A DNA stretch of 63,059 nucleotides from Acinetobacter sp. NIPH 2699 (GTDB lineage: Bacteria > Pseudomonadota > Gammaproteobacteria > Pseudomonadales > Moraxellaceae). Within the stretch, counting starts at the first letter, position 1. Each line of letters opens with the position of its first letter. The notes below the pieces were generated by a model, which saw only the letters and a program-made list of their open reading frames with translations, was not told the origin of the DNA and searched no databases. The stretch spans positions 1 through 63,059 of the forward strand of contig NZ_JAKZGL010000019.1 in NCBI RefSeq assembly GCF_022549355.1, read 5' to 3'. Below, piece after piece: positions 46,941 to 56,288 of the stretch. The translations under genes were made by a program, and so were the position numbers.

Positions 46941-46972
46941 AAAAATGCCAATCACTTGATTGGCATTTTTTT
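46941..46972. terminator. Bidirectional terminator between phoX and NRDE gene
   Basis: Stem AAAAATGCCAATCA with TGATTGGCATTTTT, nearly perfect, between convergent genes. Confidence 0.9.
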
Positions 46973-47753
46973 ATTTGGCGAGATCAATCTGGATCTGTAC
47001 AACATTGCCCTGTTGTTCACCCTGTTGAGATTTTTCTGACCATTGCCACTGTTCCAATGTCAGCCTTAAGAAATTCGAACAACGTGTTCCATAGATTGGA
47101 CTCTGGATAAAAGTCGAAGAAAGTAAAGCTTCCATCTCTGCATTAATGCCCGTATCTGGCAAGAGATCTGGAATCACTTTACGTTCATCTTCCAAAATAT
47201 CCCAAACAGTAGCTTGCAACTCACCTTCTGTCATCGACACGTGTTGCAACATCGGAAAAAATTCTTGAGTAAAGCGTTTCCGTAGATGTTGTGTTTTTTG
47301 CCAATCATCAGACATCAAACCATTCGACACCACATAAACCCCATTGGCGAGCACTTGTGGCGCTTCGCCTCGGTTACTCATATACACCGCTTGTTCACGA
47401 TCGCCAACGAATAAGTTAAAACCTGCGTAGTCTTGTTGTTTCTGTTCCAACTGTTGTGCAAAACGAATTGGAGCTAAATCACTTTCTAAAAAATCTTGAA
47501 TCAGATGACCTCTAGACGTTGGATATTGGGTCTGATCATGTCCATTACGAAAATTGGTGACCACAGCCCAACGACCTGATGCTGTCACCCCCATCCATGT
47601 GCCACCCGATTGTAAGTCCTGCCCTGCCACAATCGGGCTATTCAGCCATTGCTGTAAAGGCACACTGGGACGATGGTAGAACTCATCCCGATTCGAGATC
47701 AAACATAATGGCAGTTCATCCAAAACATGCCATGCAAAAGCGACAATACACAT
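46971..47753 (-). CDS. NRDE (TANGO2-like) family protein
   Basis: A 260-residue protein beginning MCIVAFAWHVLDELPLCLISNRDEFYHRPS, containing the diagnostic NRDE motif and the second-position Cys that is a candidate N-terminal nucleophile. The family (TANGO2 in animals) is widespread; function is uncertain, with roles proposed in heme or lipid handling. Further conserved features are GGTWMGVTASGRWAVVTNFRN and YGTRCSNFL near the C-terminus. The frame begins further upstream at GTG 47768; ATG 47753 puts Cys at position 2 as in the family. It is divergent from lgt. Confidence 0.87.
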   Translation of the reverse strand: MCIVAFAWHVLDELPLCLISNRDEFYHRPSVPLQQWLNSPIVAGQDLQSGGTWMGVTASGRWAVVTNFRNGHDQTQYPTSRGHLIQDFLESDLAPIRFAQQLEQKQQDYAGFNLFVGDREQAVYMSNRGEAPQVLANGVYVVSNGLMSDDWQKTQHLRKRFTQEFFPMLQHVSMTEGELQATVWDILEDERKVIPDLLPDTGINAEMEALLSSTFIQSPIYGTRCSNFLRLTLEQWQWSEKSQQGEQQGNVVQIQIDLAK

Positions 47754-47873
47754 TGGTCTTGTTCCCACATCTTAAGAGCAATTGACTTTCACATTGAATG
47801 TACAACATTTTTCATATCATTCCGCTACAATTTGCTCAAAACTTAATTTCAAATTCTAAACTGAGGAACAGCG

Positions 47874-48686
47874 ATGCTGACCTATCCAAATATTGATCCA
47901 GTTGCACTGAGCTTAGGACCAGTACAGGTGCACTGGTACGGACTGATGTACCTGTTGGCGTTTTTATGTGCTTGGGGGCTAGCCTCTTATCGTGCTAAGC
48001 AACGTGATGGCTGGACGGGAGATATGGTTTCAGATCTCGTCTTTTACGGTGCGCTCGGCGTGGTGCTGGGTGGTCGCGTTGGCTATGTACTGTTTTATGA
48101 GTTTGGTAAATTCTTAGAAAATCCACTTTGGTTGTTCCAAGTATGGACTGGTGGTATGAGCTTCCACGGTGGCTTCCTCGGTGTGGTGATTGCAATGTTA
48201 TTTTGGTGTAAAAAATACCAAAAAACATGGTTTCAGACATTGGACTTTATTGCGCCATGTGTCCCAACAGGTTTGATGTTTGGTCGTATTGGTAATTTCA
48301 TCGGTGGCGAACTGTATGGACGACAAGTCCAAGATCCCAGCTATGCATTTGGCATGATTTTTCCAACCGATCCATTAGGTTTGGTACGTCACCCTTCACA
48401 GCTTTACCAAGCACTCTGTGAAGGTTTAATCCTGTTTGTCGTGTTGTGGTGGTTTAGTGCTAAACCACGTCCGCGTATGGCTGTTTCAGCTGTATTCTTG
48501 ATGGGCTACGGTATTGCACGTTTCTTTATGGAATTTTTCCGCCAACCTGATGCAGATCAAGGCTTCATCTTATTTGGCTGGATGACCAAAGGACAAATCC
48601 TAAGTTTTCCAATGATTATCATTGGTCTTTGGATGATCTGGTATGCCTATCGTAAGAATATCTATGATTGGCAAGTGAAGAAATAA
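47874..48686 (+). CDS. lgt: Prolipoprotein diacylglyceryl transferase Lgt
   Basis: A 270-residue inner-membrane enzyme that attaches diacylglycerol to the lipobox cysteine of prolipoproteins. Family motifs: [36 protein letters not shown] (catalytic His) and the Lgt signature [14 protein letters not shown], then HPSQLYQ. Several predicted lipoproteins in this window would be its substrates. A good GAGGA precedes the ATG. Confidence 0.96.
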   Translation: MLTYPNIDPVALSLGPVQVHWYGLMYLLAFLCAWGLASYRAKQRDGWTGDMVSDLVFYGALGVVLGGRVGYVLFYEFGKFLENPLWLFQVWTGGMSFHGGFLGVVIAMLFWCKKYQKTWFQTLDFIAPCVPTGLMFGRIGNFIGGELYGRQVQDPSYAFGMIFPTDPLGLVRHPSQLYQALCEGLILFVVLWWFSAKPRPRMAVSAVFLMGYGIARFFMEFFRQPDADQGFILFGWMTKGQILSFPMIIIGLWMIWYAYRKNIYDWQVKK

Positions 48687-48692
48687 AAATGA

Positions 48693-48716
48693 TGGGAGCG
48701 GATGCTCCCATTTTTT
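48693..48716. terminator. Bidirectional terminator after lgt
   Basis: TGGGAGC-GGAT-GCTCCCA with flanking A- and T-runs, between convergent lgt and wrbA. Confidence 0.9.
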
Positions 48717-48722
48717 ATGAAC

Positions 48723-49313
48723 TTAAAATAGTTTTTTAACCACTTCACCCAAACGTTTACCCTGTGCTTCACAGAGAATTTTTTCATCTTGACTCAAGCC
48801 CTGATCATGGCGTGGTCCACTGACATGACTCGCACCGTAGGGTGTACCACCTGTTTTGGTATTGGACAGTGCAGGGATTGAATTAGGTAAACCTAAAATC
48901 ATCATGCCATGGTGAAATAACGGCGGTAACATGCTCAACAAAGTGCTCTCCTGCCCACCATGCATCGAACCCGAAGTGGTAAATACGCAAGCAGGTTTAT
49001 TATGTAAAGCACCATTGAGCCATAAGCTGGTGGTTTGATCCCAAAAGTATTTCATTTCACTGGCCATATTGCCAAAACGCGTTGGTGAGCCCAAAGCCAA
49101 TCCTGAACAATGCGTGAGATCATCTAATGTACAATAAATGTCACCATCTGCTGGGATACTTGCTTCAGCTTGCGTCACAACCGTTGCGAGATTGGGTACT
49201 GTTCGAATACGTGCTGCCACGCCTACAGACTCAATTCCATCGGCAATCAGATGTGCCATTTGCTTGGTTGAACCGTATTTACTGTAATAAAGGACAAGAA
49301 TGTAAGGTTGCAT
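48723..49313 (-). CDS. wrbA: NAD(P)H:quinone oxidoreductase WrbA
   Basis: A 196-residue flavodoxin-fold quinone reductase that uses FMN. The FMN phosphate loop is YSKYGSTKQMA (about 9-19). SPTRFGNMASEMKYFWDQTTSLW and FTTSGSMHGGQESTLLSM, HHGMMILGLPN and GTPYGASHVSG are all WrbA family signatures. It helps against quinone stress. The ATG at 49313 matches the family start better than the TTG at 49322, although no strong ribosome binding site is seen. Confidence 0.92.
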   Translation of the reverse strand: MQPYILVLYYSKYGSTKQMAHLIADGIESVGVAARIRTVPNLATVVTQAEASIPADGDIYCTLDDLTHCSGLALGSPTRFGNMASEMKYFWDQTTSLWLNGALHNKPACVFTTSGSMHGGQESTLLSMLPPLFHHGMMILGLPNSIPALSNTKTGGTPYGASHVSGPRHDQGLSQDEKILCEAQGKRLGEVVKKLF

Positions 49314-49459
49314 CAGTTTCAAGATTTTTGTTAACTTAAAGAAGATATTATACGATTAATGCCATTTTATTCGCTGTTTTGTGTATTGATCCATCCAGAA
49401 ATCTTCCCGAAACCCTCTTTCAAAAGAGGAAGATTTAAAAAATAACTAGGATAGAACCC

Positions 49460-50710
49460 ATGATCTTAAACCGTTATCTAAAAAAACTGCATTTTTTAGA
49501 AAAAACATGGTTTCAATTTATTGTCTTTGTGTTACGTCGTTTTGAGGCTGATCGTTGTCGAGAACAAGCAGGATCGTTGACCTATACCACCCTCTTTGCT
49601 GTGGTTCCCATGCTCACCGTGTTTTTGGTGATTATTTCTTCGATTAAAGCTTTAGAGCCTGCTCGGCAGCAGCTACAACAACTGATTTATAGTAACTTTC
49701 TACCAAAAAGCACCATTGCGTTTGATAAAGCCTTAAGTGCTTTTACTGATAAATCAAGTAATCTCACCATCATCGGTATCTTGTTTCTATTTGTCACCAC
49801 GGTACTGATGTTGTCGTCGATTGAAAATGTGTTTAATCGCATTTGGAGGGTTAAGGAAACACGCACAGGCCTAGTCGGTTTCATGCGCTATTGGACCATT
49901 ATTTCTCTAGGGCCCATTCTTTTAGGCAGTGCATTTGTACTTTCTTCAGCCGTAGCATCCATGAATATCCTCAGCAATAATTTTGCAGGCTATCAACTTG
50001 ATGGTGCTCTTCTATTGTGGCTGGTTTCGTTTTTATTGACGATCTTTGGTTTCTTCATTTTATATTGGACCATCCCTAATCGAAATGTGCCAATTTTCTC
50101 TGCGGTCATTGCAGCATGTTTTAGCGCAACTGTGTTTGAAATTTTAAAACGCTTATTTGGTTGGATCATGAGTAATTTCACTAGCTATGAAATTGTGTAT
50201 GGTGCTTTTGCGGCGATCCCTATTTTTCTACTTTGGATTTTTCTGTCTTGGAACATCATCTTATTGGGTGTAGAAATCAGTTATGCGCTGACAGCGTTTC
50301 ATTCAGGTAAAGAACAAAAACGTCATCCAATCATGATGTTATTGGATATCCTAGAGCTGTTTTATAAGAAACAGCAAGTTGGGAACAGCGTGAGCGAACA
50401 TGAACTACTGGATATTGTCGGTCGCGGTGAACTCGGACGTTTGCCTTCCTATATCGTGCAATTAGAAGCACAAAATCTGATTAAACGTACAGATAAAGAT
50501 GAATATGTGTTAGTACGCAACTTAGCGCAGGTTGATTTTTGGAGTTTCTTTACCGCACTCCCATATCCACTCCCATTGAAAGATGATGTCACCAATGTGC
50601 ATCAAGATGATGAATGGATGGAGAAAATCGGACCAGCACTGCTTGAAAGCAATGATTATTTAGCGGCAAAACTTTCGATTCCTCTTTCAACCATTTTTGA
50701 ACAGAAATAA
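49460..50710 (+). CDS. YihY/BrkB-family inner-membrane protein
   Basis: A 416-residue protein with about six hydrophobic spans in residues 30-280 and the family signature REQAGSLTYTTLFAVVPMLTVFL near the start, plus YEIVYGAFAAIPIFLLWIFLSW. The C-terminal 130 residues are soluble and look like a winged-helix-type tail. The family was once mis-annotated as RNase BN; actual function is unclear. Start ATG is preceded by TAGGATAG. Confidence 0.85.
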   Translation: MILNRYLKKLHFLEKTWFQFIVFVLRRFEADRCREQAGSLTYTTLFAVVPMLTVFLVIISSIKALEPARQQLQQLIYSNFLPKSTIAFDKALSAFTDKSSNLTIIGILFLFVTTVLMLSSIENVFNRIWRVKETRTGLVGFMRYWTIISLGPILLGSAFVLSSAVASMNILSNNFAGYQLDGALLLWLVSFLLTIFGFFILYWTIPNRNVPIFSAVIAACFSATVFEILKRLFGWIMSNFTSYEIVYGAFAAIPIFLLWIFLSWNIILLGVEISYALTAFHSGKEQKRHPIMMLLDILELFYKKQQVGNSVSEHELLDIVGRGELGRLPSYIVQLEAQNLIKRTDKDEYVLVRNLAQVDFWSFFTALPYPLPLKDDVTNVHQDDEWMEKIGPALLESNDYLAAKLSIPLSTIFEQK

Positions 50711-50713
50711 CGC

Positions 50714-50740
50714 AAAAGACCTCAACTTGAGGTCTTTTTT
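50714..50740. terminator. Bidirectional terminator after yihY-like gene
   Basis: AAAAGACCTC pairs with GAGGTCTTTT around AACTT, followed by a T-run; it lies between convergent genes. Confidence 0.9.
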
Positions 50741-51647
50741 ATTTCCTTAACCAGCCTTGTAAACTGACCACAATGATTCCAAGCAATACGAGGATTGAAC
50801 CCAGCACAAAGTTAGGTTCAATCGTCTCATCCAACAACCACACCCCAAATACAATACCGAACAAAGGGGTTAAGAAGGAGAATACGCCTAAGCGTGAGGC
50901 TAAATAGTTTCTGAGCAACCAGAACCATGCTAAAAAGCTCGCAAAAGAAACCACCAAAGTATGAAATGCCAAGCTCCCAATCACCAAAGGCGTAAAATGA
51001 ATACTTGCCTGTCCTAAAAATACAGCCAATCCAAACAGTAAGATAAAACTACCGACCAATTGATAAAACAATGTTTGAGTCACTGCGGCTTGTGCCAAAG
51101 AAGATAAACGTACCGTAATCGTGGTGGCTGCCCAAGCAATGCCTCCTGCTAACGCAAACAAATCACCCCACAGCATTTGTTGTGCTAAATCAGAAGAAAG
51201 GTCTTGATTGGTTCGAATAAAAGTGACGACGATCCCTAAAAAGGCAATCGCAATACCACTCCACTGTAAGATACTTAAGCGTTCGGAAGGCAACTTCCAA
51301 TGCAGGCCCAAAGCCACAAAAATCGGTGCGGTATACAGTAAAACCACAGCATGTGAAGCAGAGGTCAAATGCAATGCTTGAGCCAATAAGAAGAATTCTA
51401 AAGAAAATAACACCGCAACCAAAGCACCTGCTTTCAAGTTCTGTCGATTCCATAACTGGGCAGTTTTATCAAGCCATAATAAAGGCAGCAGCAGAACTGC
51501 GGCTAAACCAGAACGTAGTGCGATTTGCATTAGGGGAGAAATATCAGGCGCAGCCATTTTTAAGATGACTTGTTGTAATCCCCAAATCATACAAAGTCCG
51601 ATCATAAGACCTGATGCTCGTGCATCTAATGTTTTACGCTCATCCAT
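50739..51647 (-). CDS. EamA/DMT-family transporter
   Basis: A 302-residue protein with ten predicted transmembrane spans and two EamA halves, opening DARASGLMIGLCMIWGLQQVILKMAAP. Substrate is unknown; relatives export amino acids or drugs. It is divergent from an AraC-type regulator 107 bases away, the second such pair in the window (see 21.6-23.6 kb). Its stop codon overlaps the terminator of the preceding gene. Confidence 0.86.
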   Translation of the reverse strand: MDERKTLDARASGLMIGLCMIWGLQQVILKMAAPDISPLMQIALRSGLAAVLLLPLLWLDKTAQLWNRQNLKAGALVAVLFSLEFFLLAQALHLTSASHAVVLLYTAPIFVALGLHWKLPSERLSILQWSGIAIAFLGIVVTFIRTNQDLSSDLAQQMLWGDLFALAGGIAWAATTITVRLSSLAQAAVTQTLFYQLVGSFILLFGLAVFLGQASIHFTPLVIGSLAFHTLVVSFASFLAWFWLLRNYLASRLGVFSFLTPLFGIVFGVWLLDETIEPNFVLGSILVLLGIIVVSLQGWLRK

Positions 51648-51754
51648 TGCCAGCTCCCAATTTTATAATTAGAGAGCCAATATAAAGCTGTCGGATTTTG
51701 ATGATATAGTGAAAATCTGACAATGCATGCAGGTTTTCAGGCAATTCTCATATT

Positions 51755-52555
51755 ATGAAAAAATCAGCCCAGCGAATTCAAGATTTTCAGGAACTTCCTA
51801 CATACAATGAGATTCCAGCCCCATTATGGTTACGAATTCGGGATGCGCCCGCGGAAACTTTTTATCCTAAGCATGCCCATGCATGGGGCGAATTTATTTT
51901 TGCTTTTGATGGCGTGCTTGAGGTCAGTATTGATCAGGTTCATTATCTAACTCCTCCGCCTTATGGCATTTGGTTGCCTCCGCATTTACAACATAGTGGT
52001 GTCAATCGTAATGAAGTGACTCACTGTACGCTATACATACATGAAACACTGTGCCAAAAAATGCCACAACATGCAGGTATTTTACTGACAGCACCGCTCG
52101 TTCCTGCATTGTTGGAACATATTCGCAAACATCCATTTTCAGAACAGGATCCAGAATATTTAAGGCTGCTGCACGTTTTATTGGATTCACTCACCCATGC
52201 TGAACTGGTCGGAAGTTATTTACCGACCACACAACATCCTGCTCTATCAAAAATATTAAGTCATTTGCATGCATATCCAGCGGATAACAGTACGCTAGAG
52301 CAGCTTGCTAAGATGATCAATATGACCGAGCGAACCTTGGCACGTTATAGTCAAAAAGAACTCGGAATGTCATTGCACGAGTGGCGACAGCGCTTAAAGG
52401 TGATGAAAGCAATGTCGATGCTTAATCAAGGCAAAACCATCGAAAATATTGCATTGGATTTAGGCTATGCCAGCTCATCTGCCTTTATTTATATGTTTAA
52501 GCGTTGGATGCACTTTACCCCAGACCAGTTCCGCAAGTTGTATCAAGGCAGCTAA
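51755..52555 (+). CDS. AraC-family transcriptional regulator with cupin-type sensor
   Basis: A 266-residue regulator. The N-terminus has a cupin-like metal or ligand-binding stretch HAHAWGEFIFAFDGVLEV. The C-terminal two helix-turn-helix units are STLEQLAKMINMTERTLARYSQKELG and IENIALDLGYASSSAFIYMFKRWMHFTPDQFRK. It belongs to the AraC subgroup that often controls a neighbouring EamA transporter, which is divergently encoded here. It differs in its sensor region from the first AraC protein of the window. Confidence 0.88.
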   Translation: MKKSAQRIQDFQELPTYNEIPAPLWLRIRDAPAETFYPKHAHAWGEFIFAFDGVLEVSIDQVHYLTPPPYGIWLPPHLQHSGVNRNEVTHCTLYIHETLCQKMPQHAGILLTAPLVPALLEHIRKHPFSEQDPEYLRLLHVLLDSLTHAELVGSYLPTTQHPALSKILSHLHAYPADNSTLEQLAKMINMTERTLARYSQKELGMSLHEWRQRLKVMKAMSMLNQGKTIENIALDLGYASSSAFIYMFKRWMHFTPDQFRKLYQGS

Positions 52556-53452
52556 TTAGGGCAAATCAAAACGTTTTAAATGATCTTGTTCATACGGCGC
52601 ATCTTCGGCTGGGTAACGTAGCGTTGTATGCCCCTGTTGTTTCGCCAATGACCAAACAATACTTTCACCAGCAGGTAACACTGTGGCATGTCGTTGATAT
52701 AAGGGATCGGTATAAGCTTGTTCACTGTCAATCCATTGCCAACCTTGTTGCTGAAAAGCATCTATGACATCACCCAAAAAAGCAGCATTAATTGCATTTA
52801 CATGCAACAACAGCACATGCTTTGGCGAATAACCAATGGTATCTACCGCCAACTGATCATAATAGTCAGCTCGATCAAGTAGATGTTGAATGTACGCTTG
52901 CTTTAACTTTTGAAGTTGTAAGCTCTGATTTTGCTTTTGATAGGATAAATATTTCTGGTTATAGAACCAGTCACTGGCATCAATACTGACCGCACCAGAT
53001 TGATAATGATGCTGCTTTAAATAATCAGCGACCATATCCCTTTTTTCTTGGGTATCCCCTTCTTTTAGAAAAGGATAACGATATCTTGCCACCCAACCCT
53101 GTAGAGGCTGAAATACCTGCTCTGCTCGTCGAATCCCATCAATATATTGTTGGCTAGTGACATGATCTTTATTTAAGTTAAGATGTAATTCACTATGATT
53201 GCCAATGTTATGACCGCGTTTGCCCCATTCAGCAACCAACTGTAAACCCGCATAATCACCAATTTTAATGACACTCGGATAAATGATACTTTTGAGCTGA
53301 TGCTGATGAAGTTGTTCTAAAATATGCTGATTAATGGTGTTTGCTTGGACGTTTAAATCAGGATTCACCCCATCATCAAAGCTTAAAGCAAGTTGTTTTG
53401 CATGGCTCATTGTTGTCATTAAAAATAGCGCTAAGCACAGCCATTTTTTCAT
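52556..53452 (-). CDS. Exported polysaccharide deacetylase-family protein
   Basis: A 298-residue protein with signal peptide MKKWLCLALFLMTTMSHA and a NodB-type carbohydrate esterase 4 domain. LALSFDDGVNP carries the catalytic Asp pair, and GNHSELHLN has the HSxxH metal motif (His, His). It should remove acetyl groups from a surface polysaccharide or peptidoglycan, or act as a related amidohydrolase. The ATG at 53452 is chosen because it starts the signal peptide; the longer frame from 53500 runs through the terminator of the gene upstream. It meets the AraC gene with no gap. Confidence 0.85.
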   Translation of the reverse strand: MKKWLCLALFLMTTMSHAKQLALSFDDGVNPDLNVQANTINQHILEQLHQHQLKSIIYPSVIKIGDYAGLQLVAEWGKRGHNIGNHSELHLNLNKDHVTSQQYIDGIRRAEQVFQPLQGWVARYRYPFLKEGDTQEKRDMVADYLKQHHYQSGAVSIDASDWFYNQKYLSYQKQNQSLQLQKLKQAYIQHLLDRADYYDQLAVDTIGYSPKHVLLLHVNAINAAFLGDVIDAFQQQGWQWIDSEQAYTDPLYQRHATVLPAGESIVWSLAKQQGHTTLRYPAEDAPYEQDHLKRFDLP

Positions 53453-53476
53453 TCTATTTATCTCATTTTCTAACAA

Positions 53477-53509
53477 TAAAAAAGCGCTGATACATAGCAT
53501 TATCAGCGC
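53477..53509 (-). terminator. Terminator of the FAH-family gene
   Basis: GCGCTGATA (53484-53492) and TATCAGCGC (53501-53509) form a stem; on the minus strand a run of T follows. It lies between the FAH gene and the deacetylase gene. Confidence 0.85.
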
Positions 53510-53530
53510 GATACTCGAATTTATGGATTG

Positions 53531-54172
53531 TTATGCTTTGACAAATGTATCCCAATCATATTCACCAGACTGGGTAATCAATTTCATGGTCAGTTGATCA
53601 TTCGGATGAAGCGCACCAACACCCGCGGGCGTACCCGTCATAATCACATCACCAGCTTCCAGACTAAAAGATTGATTAATCTCAACCAGTAACGTTCCAA
53701 TGTCTCGAATCATATCTTTACTAAAGCCGTGCTGACGCTCAACCCCATTGATCGTGAAGATCAGCTCTAGCTCTTGTAAATCACCAATTTCATCCGTTTC
53801 AATCCAGTCAGCGAAAAGACAAGCACCATCAAAAGCTTTAGCACGTTCCCAGGGCTCGCCTTTCGCTTTTAGATCTCCCTGCAAATCTCGCAATGTCAGA
53901 TCTAAACCAAGCGTCACTGCGCCAACAGCCTCTAAGGCTTTAGTCGGGTCAGTTTCTTGAGATAGAGGATGGGCGATGTGCAAACAGATTTCACATTCAT
54001 AATGACACTCACCTAAAGCCTGATTCCAGCTAATACCTTGTGCTAAGGAACCAATACTACTCGGTGGCTTGATAAATAAGATCGCACGATCAGGAATCGG
54101 ATTTCCTAACTCTTTTGCATGTTCAGCATAATTTCGGCCTACACACACAATTTTTGATGGACGTGTACTCAT
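53531..54172 (-). CDS. Fumarylacetoacetate hydrolase (FAH) family protein
   Basis: A 213-residue member of the FAH superfamily, close in length and pattern to the YcgM/FAHD1 acylpyruvase or oxaloacetate decarboxylase group. CVGRNYAEHAKELGN opens the catalytic domain; metal ligands are in ECEICLHIAH (Glu-x-Glu) and GLDLTLRDLQ (Asp); TGTPAGVGAL closes it. The exact substrate is uncertain. A short T-rich terminator follows the gene. Confidence 0.9.
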   Translation of the reverse strand: MSTRPSKIVCVGRNYAEHAKELGNPIPDRAILFIKPPSSIGSLAQGISWNQALGECHYECEICLHIAHPLSQETDPTKALEAVGAVTLGLDLTLRDLQGDLKAKGEPWERAKAFDGACLFADWIETDEIGDLQELELIFTINGVERQHGFSKDMIRDIGTLLVEINQSFSLEAGDVIMTGTPAGVGALHPNDQLTMKLITQSGEYDWDTFVKA

Positions 54173-54204
54173 GAAAGTTCCTTGTTCTTTGAACCGCGAT
54201 AAAT

Positions 54205-54702
54205 TTACTTTTTAAAACTATTTTCAAATTTGCTTTGATCGGCAGGATTTGAAAAGACACGTTTCGGTATGATAACCACTGTTTTTGTTTTGAGTTCCAA
54301 CATATAAGTGAGTTTGCCAATAATGAAAGACTGCACTTCATTATATTGTGCCGTTTGCTTTTTCCCCGCAGCATAAAGTTCAAAATGGTCTTGATATAGA
54401 TCAATGCCTTGCTCACTTTTGCCAAATTGATAACGTACAAATTGACGCTTGAATAACAGAGGCAATAACCAAAATCGCATGATCGCTTGCATGATCAAAA
54501 AGAAAACACCAAGTGCCACATAGTAGCGCCCCACGCCAGTAAAACCTAAATAAATCCCCCACAAAATAATCGCAATACTGATTGCGGGTGTGAGAAACCG
54601 AGTGAACGGTTTTTTCCCAAACGTGATCAAAGCAAAACCATCTTGAGATTCTTCTAGAGTTAGATAATAGCGTGCAGATAGCGTTGGACGTTGTTCAGAC
54701 AT
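54205..54702 (-). CDS. YcxB-like membrane protein
   Basis: A 165-residue protein with two central hydrophobic spans (about 36-55 and 58-80) and a C-terminal beta-rich part (GIDLYQDHFELYAAGKKQTAQYNEVQSF ... VVIIPKRVF), the pattern of YcxB-family proteins, whose function is unknown. It lies 32 bases upstream of the FAH gene on the same strand, so the two probably form an operon. The start could also be at 54723; ATG 54702 is preferred because it begins the conserved body. Confidence 0.65.
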   Translation of the reverse strand: MSEQRPTLSARYYLTLEESQDGFALITFGKKPFTRFLTPAISIAIILWGIYLGFTGVGRYYVALGVFFLIMQAIMRFWLLPLLFKRQFVRYQFGKSEQGIDLYQDHFELYAAGKKQTAQYNEVQSFIIGKLTYMLELKTKTVVIIPKRVFSNPADQSKFENSFKK

Positions 54703-54850
54703 AACATTCAATAGGTTGATCATAGACAGACATTAATATTACACCAGTTTGTCGCAATTCATGTCGTTTTACATAATATAGCTATTTTCCAAGCATAAAA
54801 AAGTTATAAATTGACCAGATCAAATCACGGATAAAAATCAAAGGAATGTG

Positions 54851-56146
54851 ATGTCTCGCTTTATTGCTCCGTTTATCATTTTTCTATGTTGCACGACACA
54901 ATATAGTTTTGCGCAGCTCATTACATGGACGGATAATATCCCTAGTGCTTTACAACCCTTTCAAAATAAACCACAAATCTTGGCAAGCTATACACAGAAC
55001 CACATCTTTATCTATGGACATCCAGCCATAAAAACATCGGTTCCAACGCTAAAGAATAATCCGCAACCAACAGCAAACTTTACTTCAGCCGCCATCATTG
55101 TTCCCGCTAACGCACAACAAGTGGCCAAGACACTCACCGATTTTAATCAATATGTGGGGCTATTTCCTACCCTCAAATCGGCAAAAACCTTGGCGCAATC
55201 GGGCAATATCACTCAAATGAAATATCGTGTGTCAATTCCCACGCCGATTCCTGCATTGAACTTTAATGAAGATGTAACGATGCAACATCAGCTTGCAGCC
55301 AACAGTATTGCAACTTTGGTTATTGATGCCCCGATTCCCTATGGTGTCGGTAAGTTTGAATGGTTTGCATTGGATGAAAACAGAACCTTAATTACCCTGA
55401 CACAATGGAGTGACTTAAATCAGCCACAAGGTTTTTTAGTTAAAAAAATTCTGAATGCGATACCAGATGCCAAGCTGGGTATCCCAAGCAGCGGCAATGC
55501 ATTTATTTTAGAAGCGTTGAGAAATCGCTTTATTGAACCAAATAGTACGTCACTTGCTGCGGGGCAAATTCCAAGCCCTCAGCTCACAACGAACCAACTG
55601 GCAAAAGTTGCTCAACTCAGCCAAACGGCTCAGCAGCCAGTTAGTTTTTTGCACGCACCAACCACTTTGCCTTATACCCATGGGCGAGAATCCATGCGAT
55701 TTACCACGACCTATCAATTTTATAAACAGTCCCCGCAACAGCTACAAAAATGGCTAAGCCCAGCTACTTATAAAGAACTATTTCCACGTCAAATCAAAAA
55801 AGTCAGCACAAGCACTATCCAGAACCAACATCAGAATGCAGATATTCAAGTTAATATTGGTTTAGGTGTGATTAATATTCCATTTGCCTTTAAATTGCAT
55901 TTTTACTACCCACAAAGCACTGAAAATAATTTTCATGCCAATGGTGGAGATTTACGTTATATCAAAGGACAAATGAGCTTAAATGGAAACGATCAAGGTA
56001 CTTTGTTGAAAATGACCACTGCCATGAAGATCGATGAAAAAGCACCTTTTTTATTGAGAGCAATGCGTAGTCTTCCCTATCACGACACGCTACCAGCAAT
56101 AGGGGGAAATGCGGTGTTTATACAGAAAATAAAAACAAAGATGTAG
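54851..56146 (+). CDS. Exported protein with two SRPBCC/START-like domains
   Basis: A 431-residue protein with signal peptide MSRFIAPFIIFLCCTTQYSFA. Two regions resemble SRPBCC (polyketide cyclase/START-like) ligand-binding folds: about 75-205 (VPANAQQVAKTLTDFNQYVGLFP ... YRVSIPTPIPAL) and about 275-430 (TTYQFYKQSPQQLQKWLSP.TYKELFP ... IPFAFKLHF). The halves share a YxxLFPxxxK pattern, suggesting an internal duplication. No catalytic motif is seen. A periplasmic binding or lipid-handling role is possible, but function is unknown. AAGGA precedes ATG 54851. Confidence 0.6.
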   Translation: MSRFIAPFIIFLCCTTQYSFAQLITWTDNIPSALQPFQNKPQILASYTQNHIFIYGHPAIKTSVPTLKNNPQPTANFTSAAIIVPANAQQVAKTLTDFNQYVGLFPTLKSAKTLAQSGNITQMKYRVSIPTPIPALNFNEDVTMQHQLAANSIATLVIDAPIPYGVGKFEWFALDENRTLITLTQWSDLNQPQGFLVKKILNAIPDAKLGIPSSGNAFILEALRNRFIEPNSTSLAAGQIPSPQLTTNQLAKVAQLSQTAQQPVSFLHAPTTLPYTHGRESMRFTTTYQFYKQSPQQLQKWLSPATYKELFPRQIKKVSTSTIQNQHQNADIQVNIGLGVINIPFAFKLHFYYPQSTENNFHANGGDLRYIKGQMSLNGNDQGTLLKMTTAMKIDEKAPFLLRAMRSLPYHDTLPAIGGNAVFIQKIKTKM

Positions 56147-56173
56147 GTTTGTTGACATAACAAATAGGCACAA

Positions 56174-56199
56174 AAAAACCGCAATAAAGCGGTTTTTTC
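56174..56199 (+). terminator. Terminator after SRPBCC-like gene
   Basis: AAAAACCGC with GCGGTTTTT, 6-base loop and T-run, just before the convergent tRNA gene. Confidence 0.88.
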
Positions 56200-56211
56200 T
56201 ATTCATCAAAT

Positions 56212-56288
56212 TGGTGCGCTCAGAGAGATTCGAACTCCCGACCCCTTAGTTCGTAGCCAAGTGCTCTATCCAGCTGAGCTATGAGCGC
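56212..56288 (-). tRNA. tRNA-Arg (anticodon ACG)
   Basis: Read on the minus strand, a 77-base cloverleaf: acceptor arms GCGCTCA and TGAGCGC, discriminator A and an encoded CCA; D-loop region TAGCTCAGCTGGATAGAGC; anticodon loop CTACGAA giving ACG; T-arm GGGAGTTCGAATCTCTC. The ACG anticodon (inosine-modified by TadA) reads CGT, CGC and CGA. Confidence 0.97.

Noticed and set aside
53451..53510. Upstream extension of the polysaccharide deacetylase gene
   Set aside because: The extension runs into the terminator hairpin of the upstream FAH gene; the ATG at 53452 starts a proper signal peptide.
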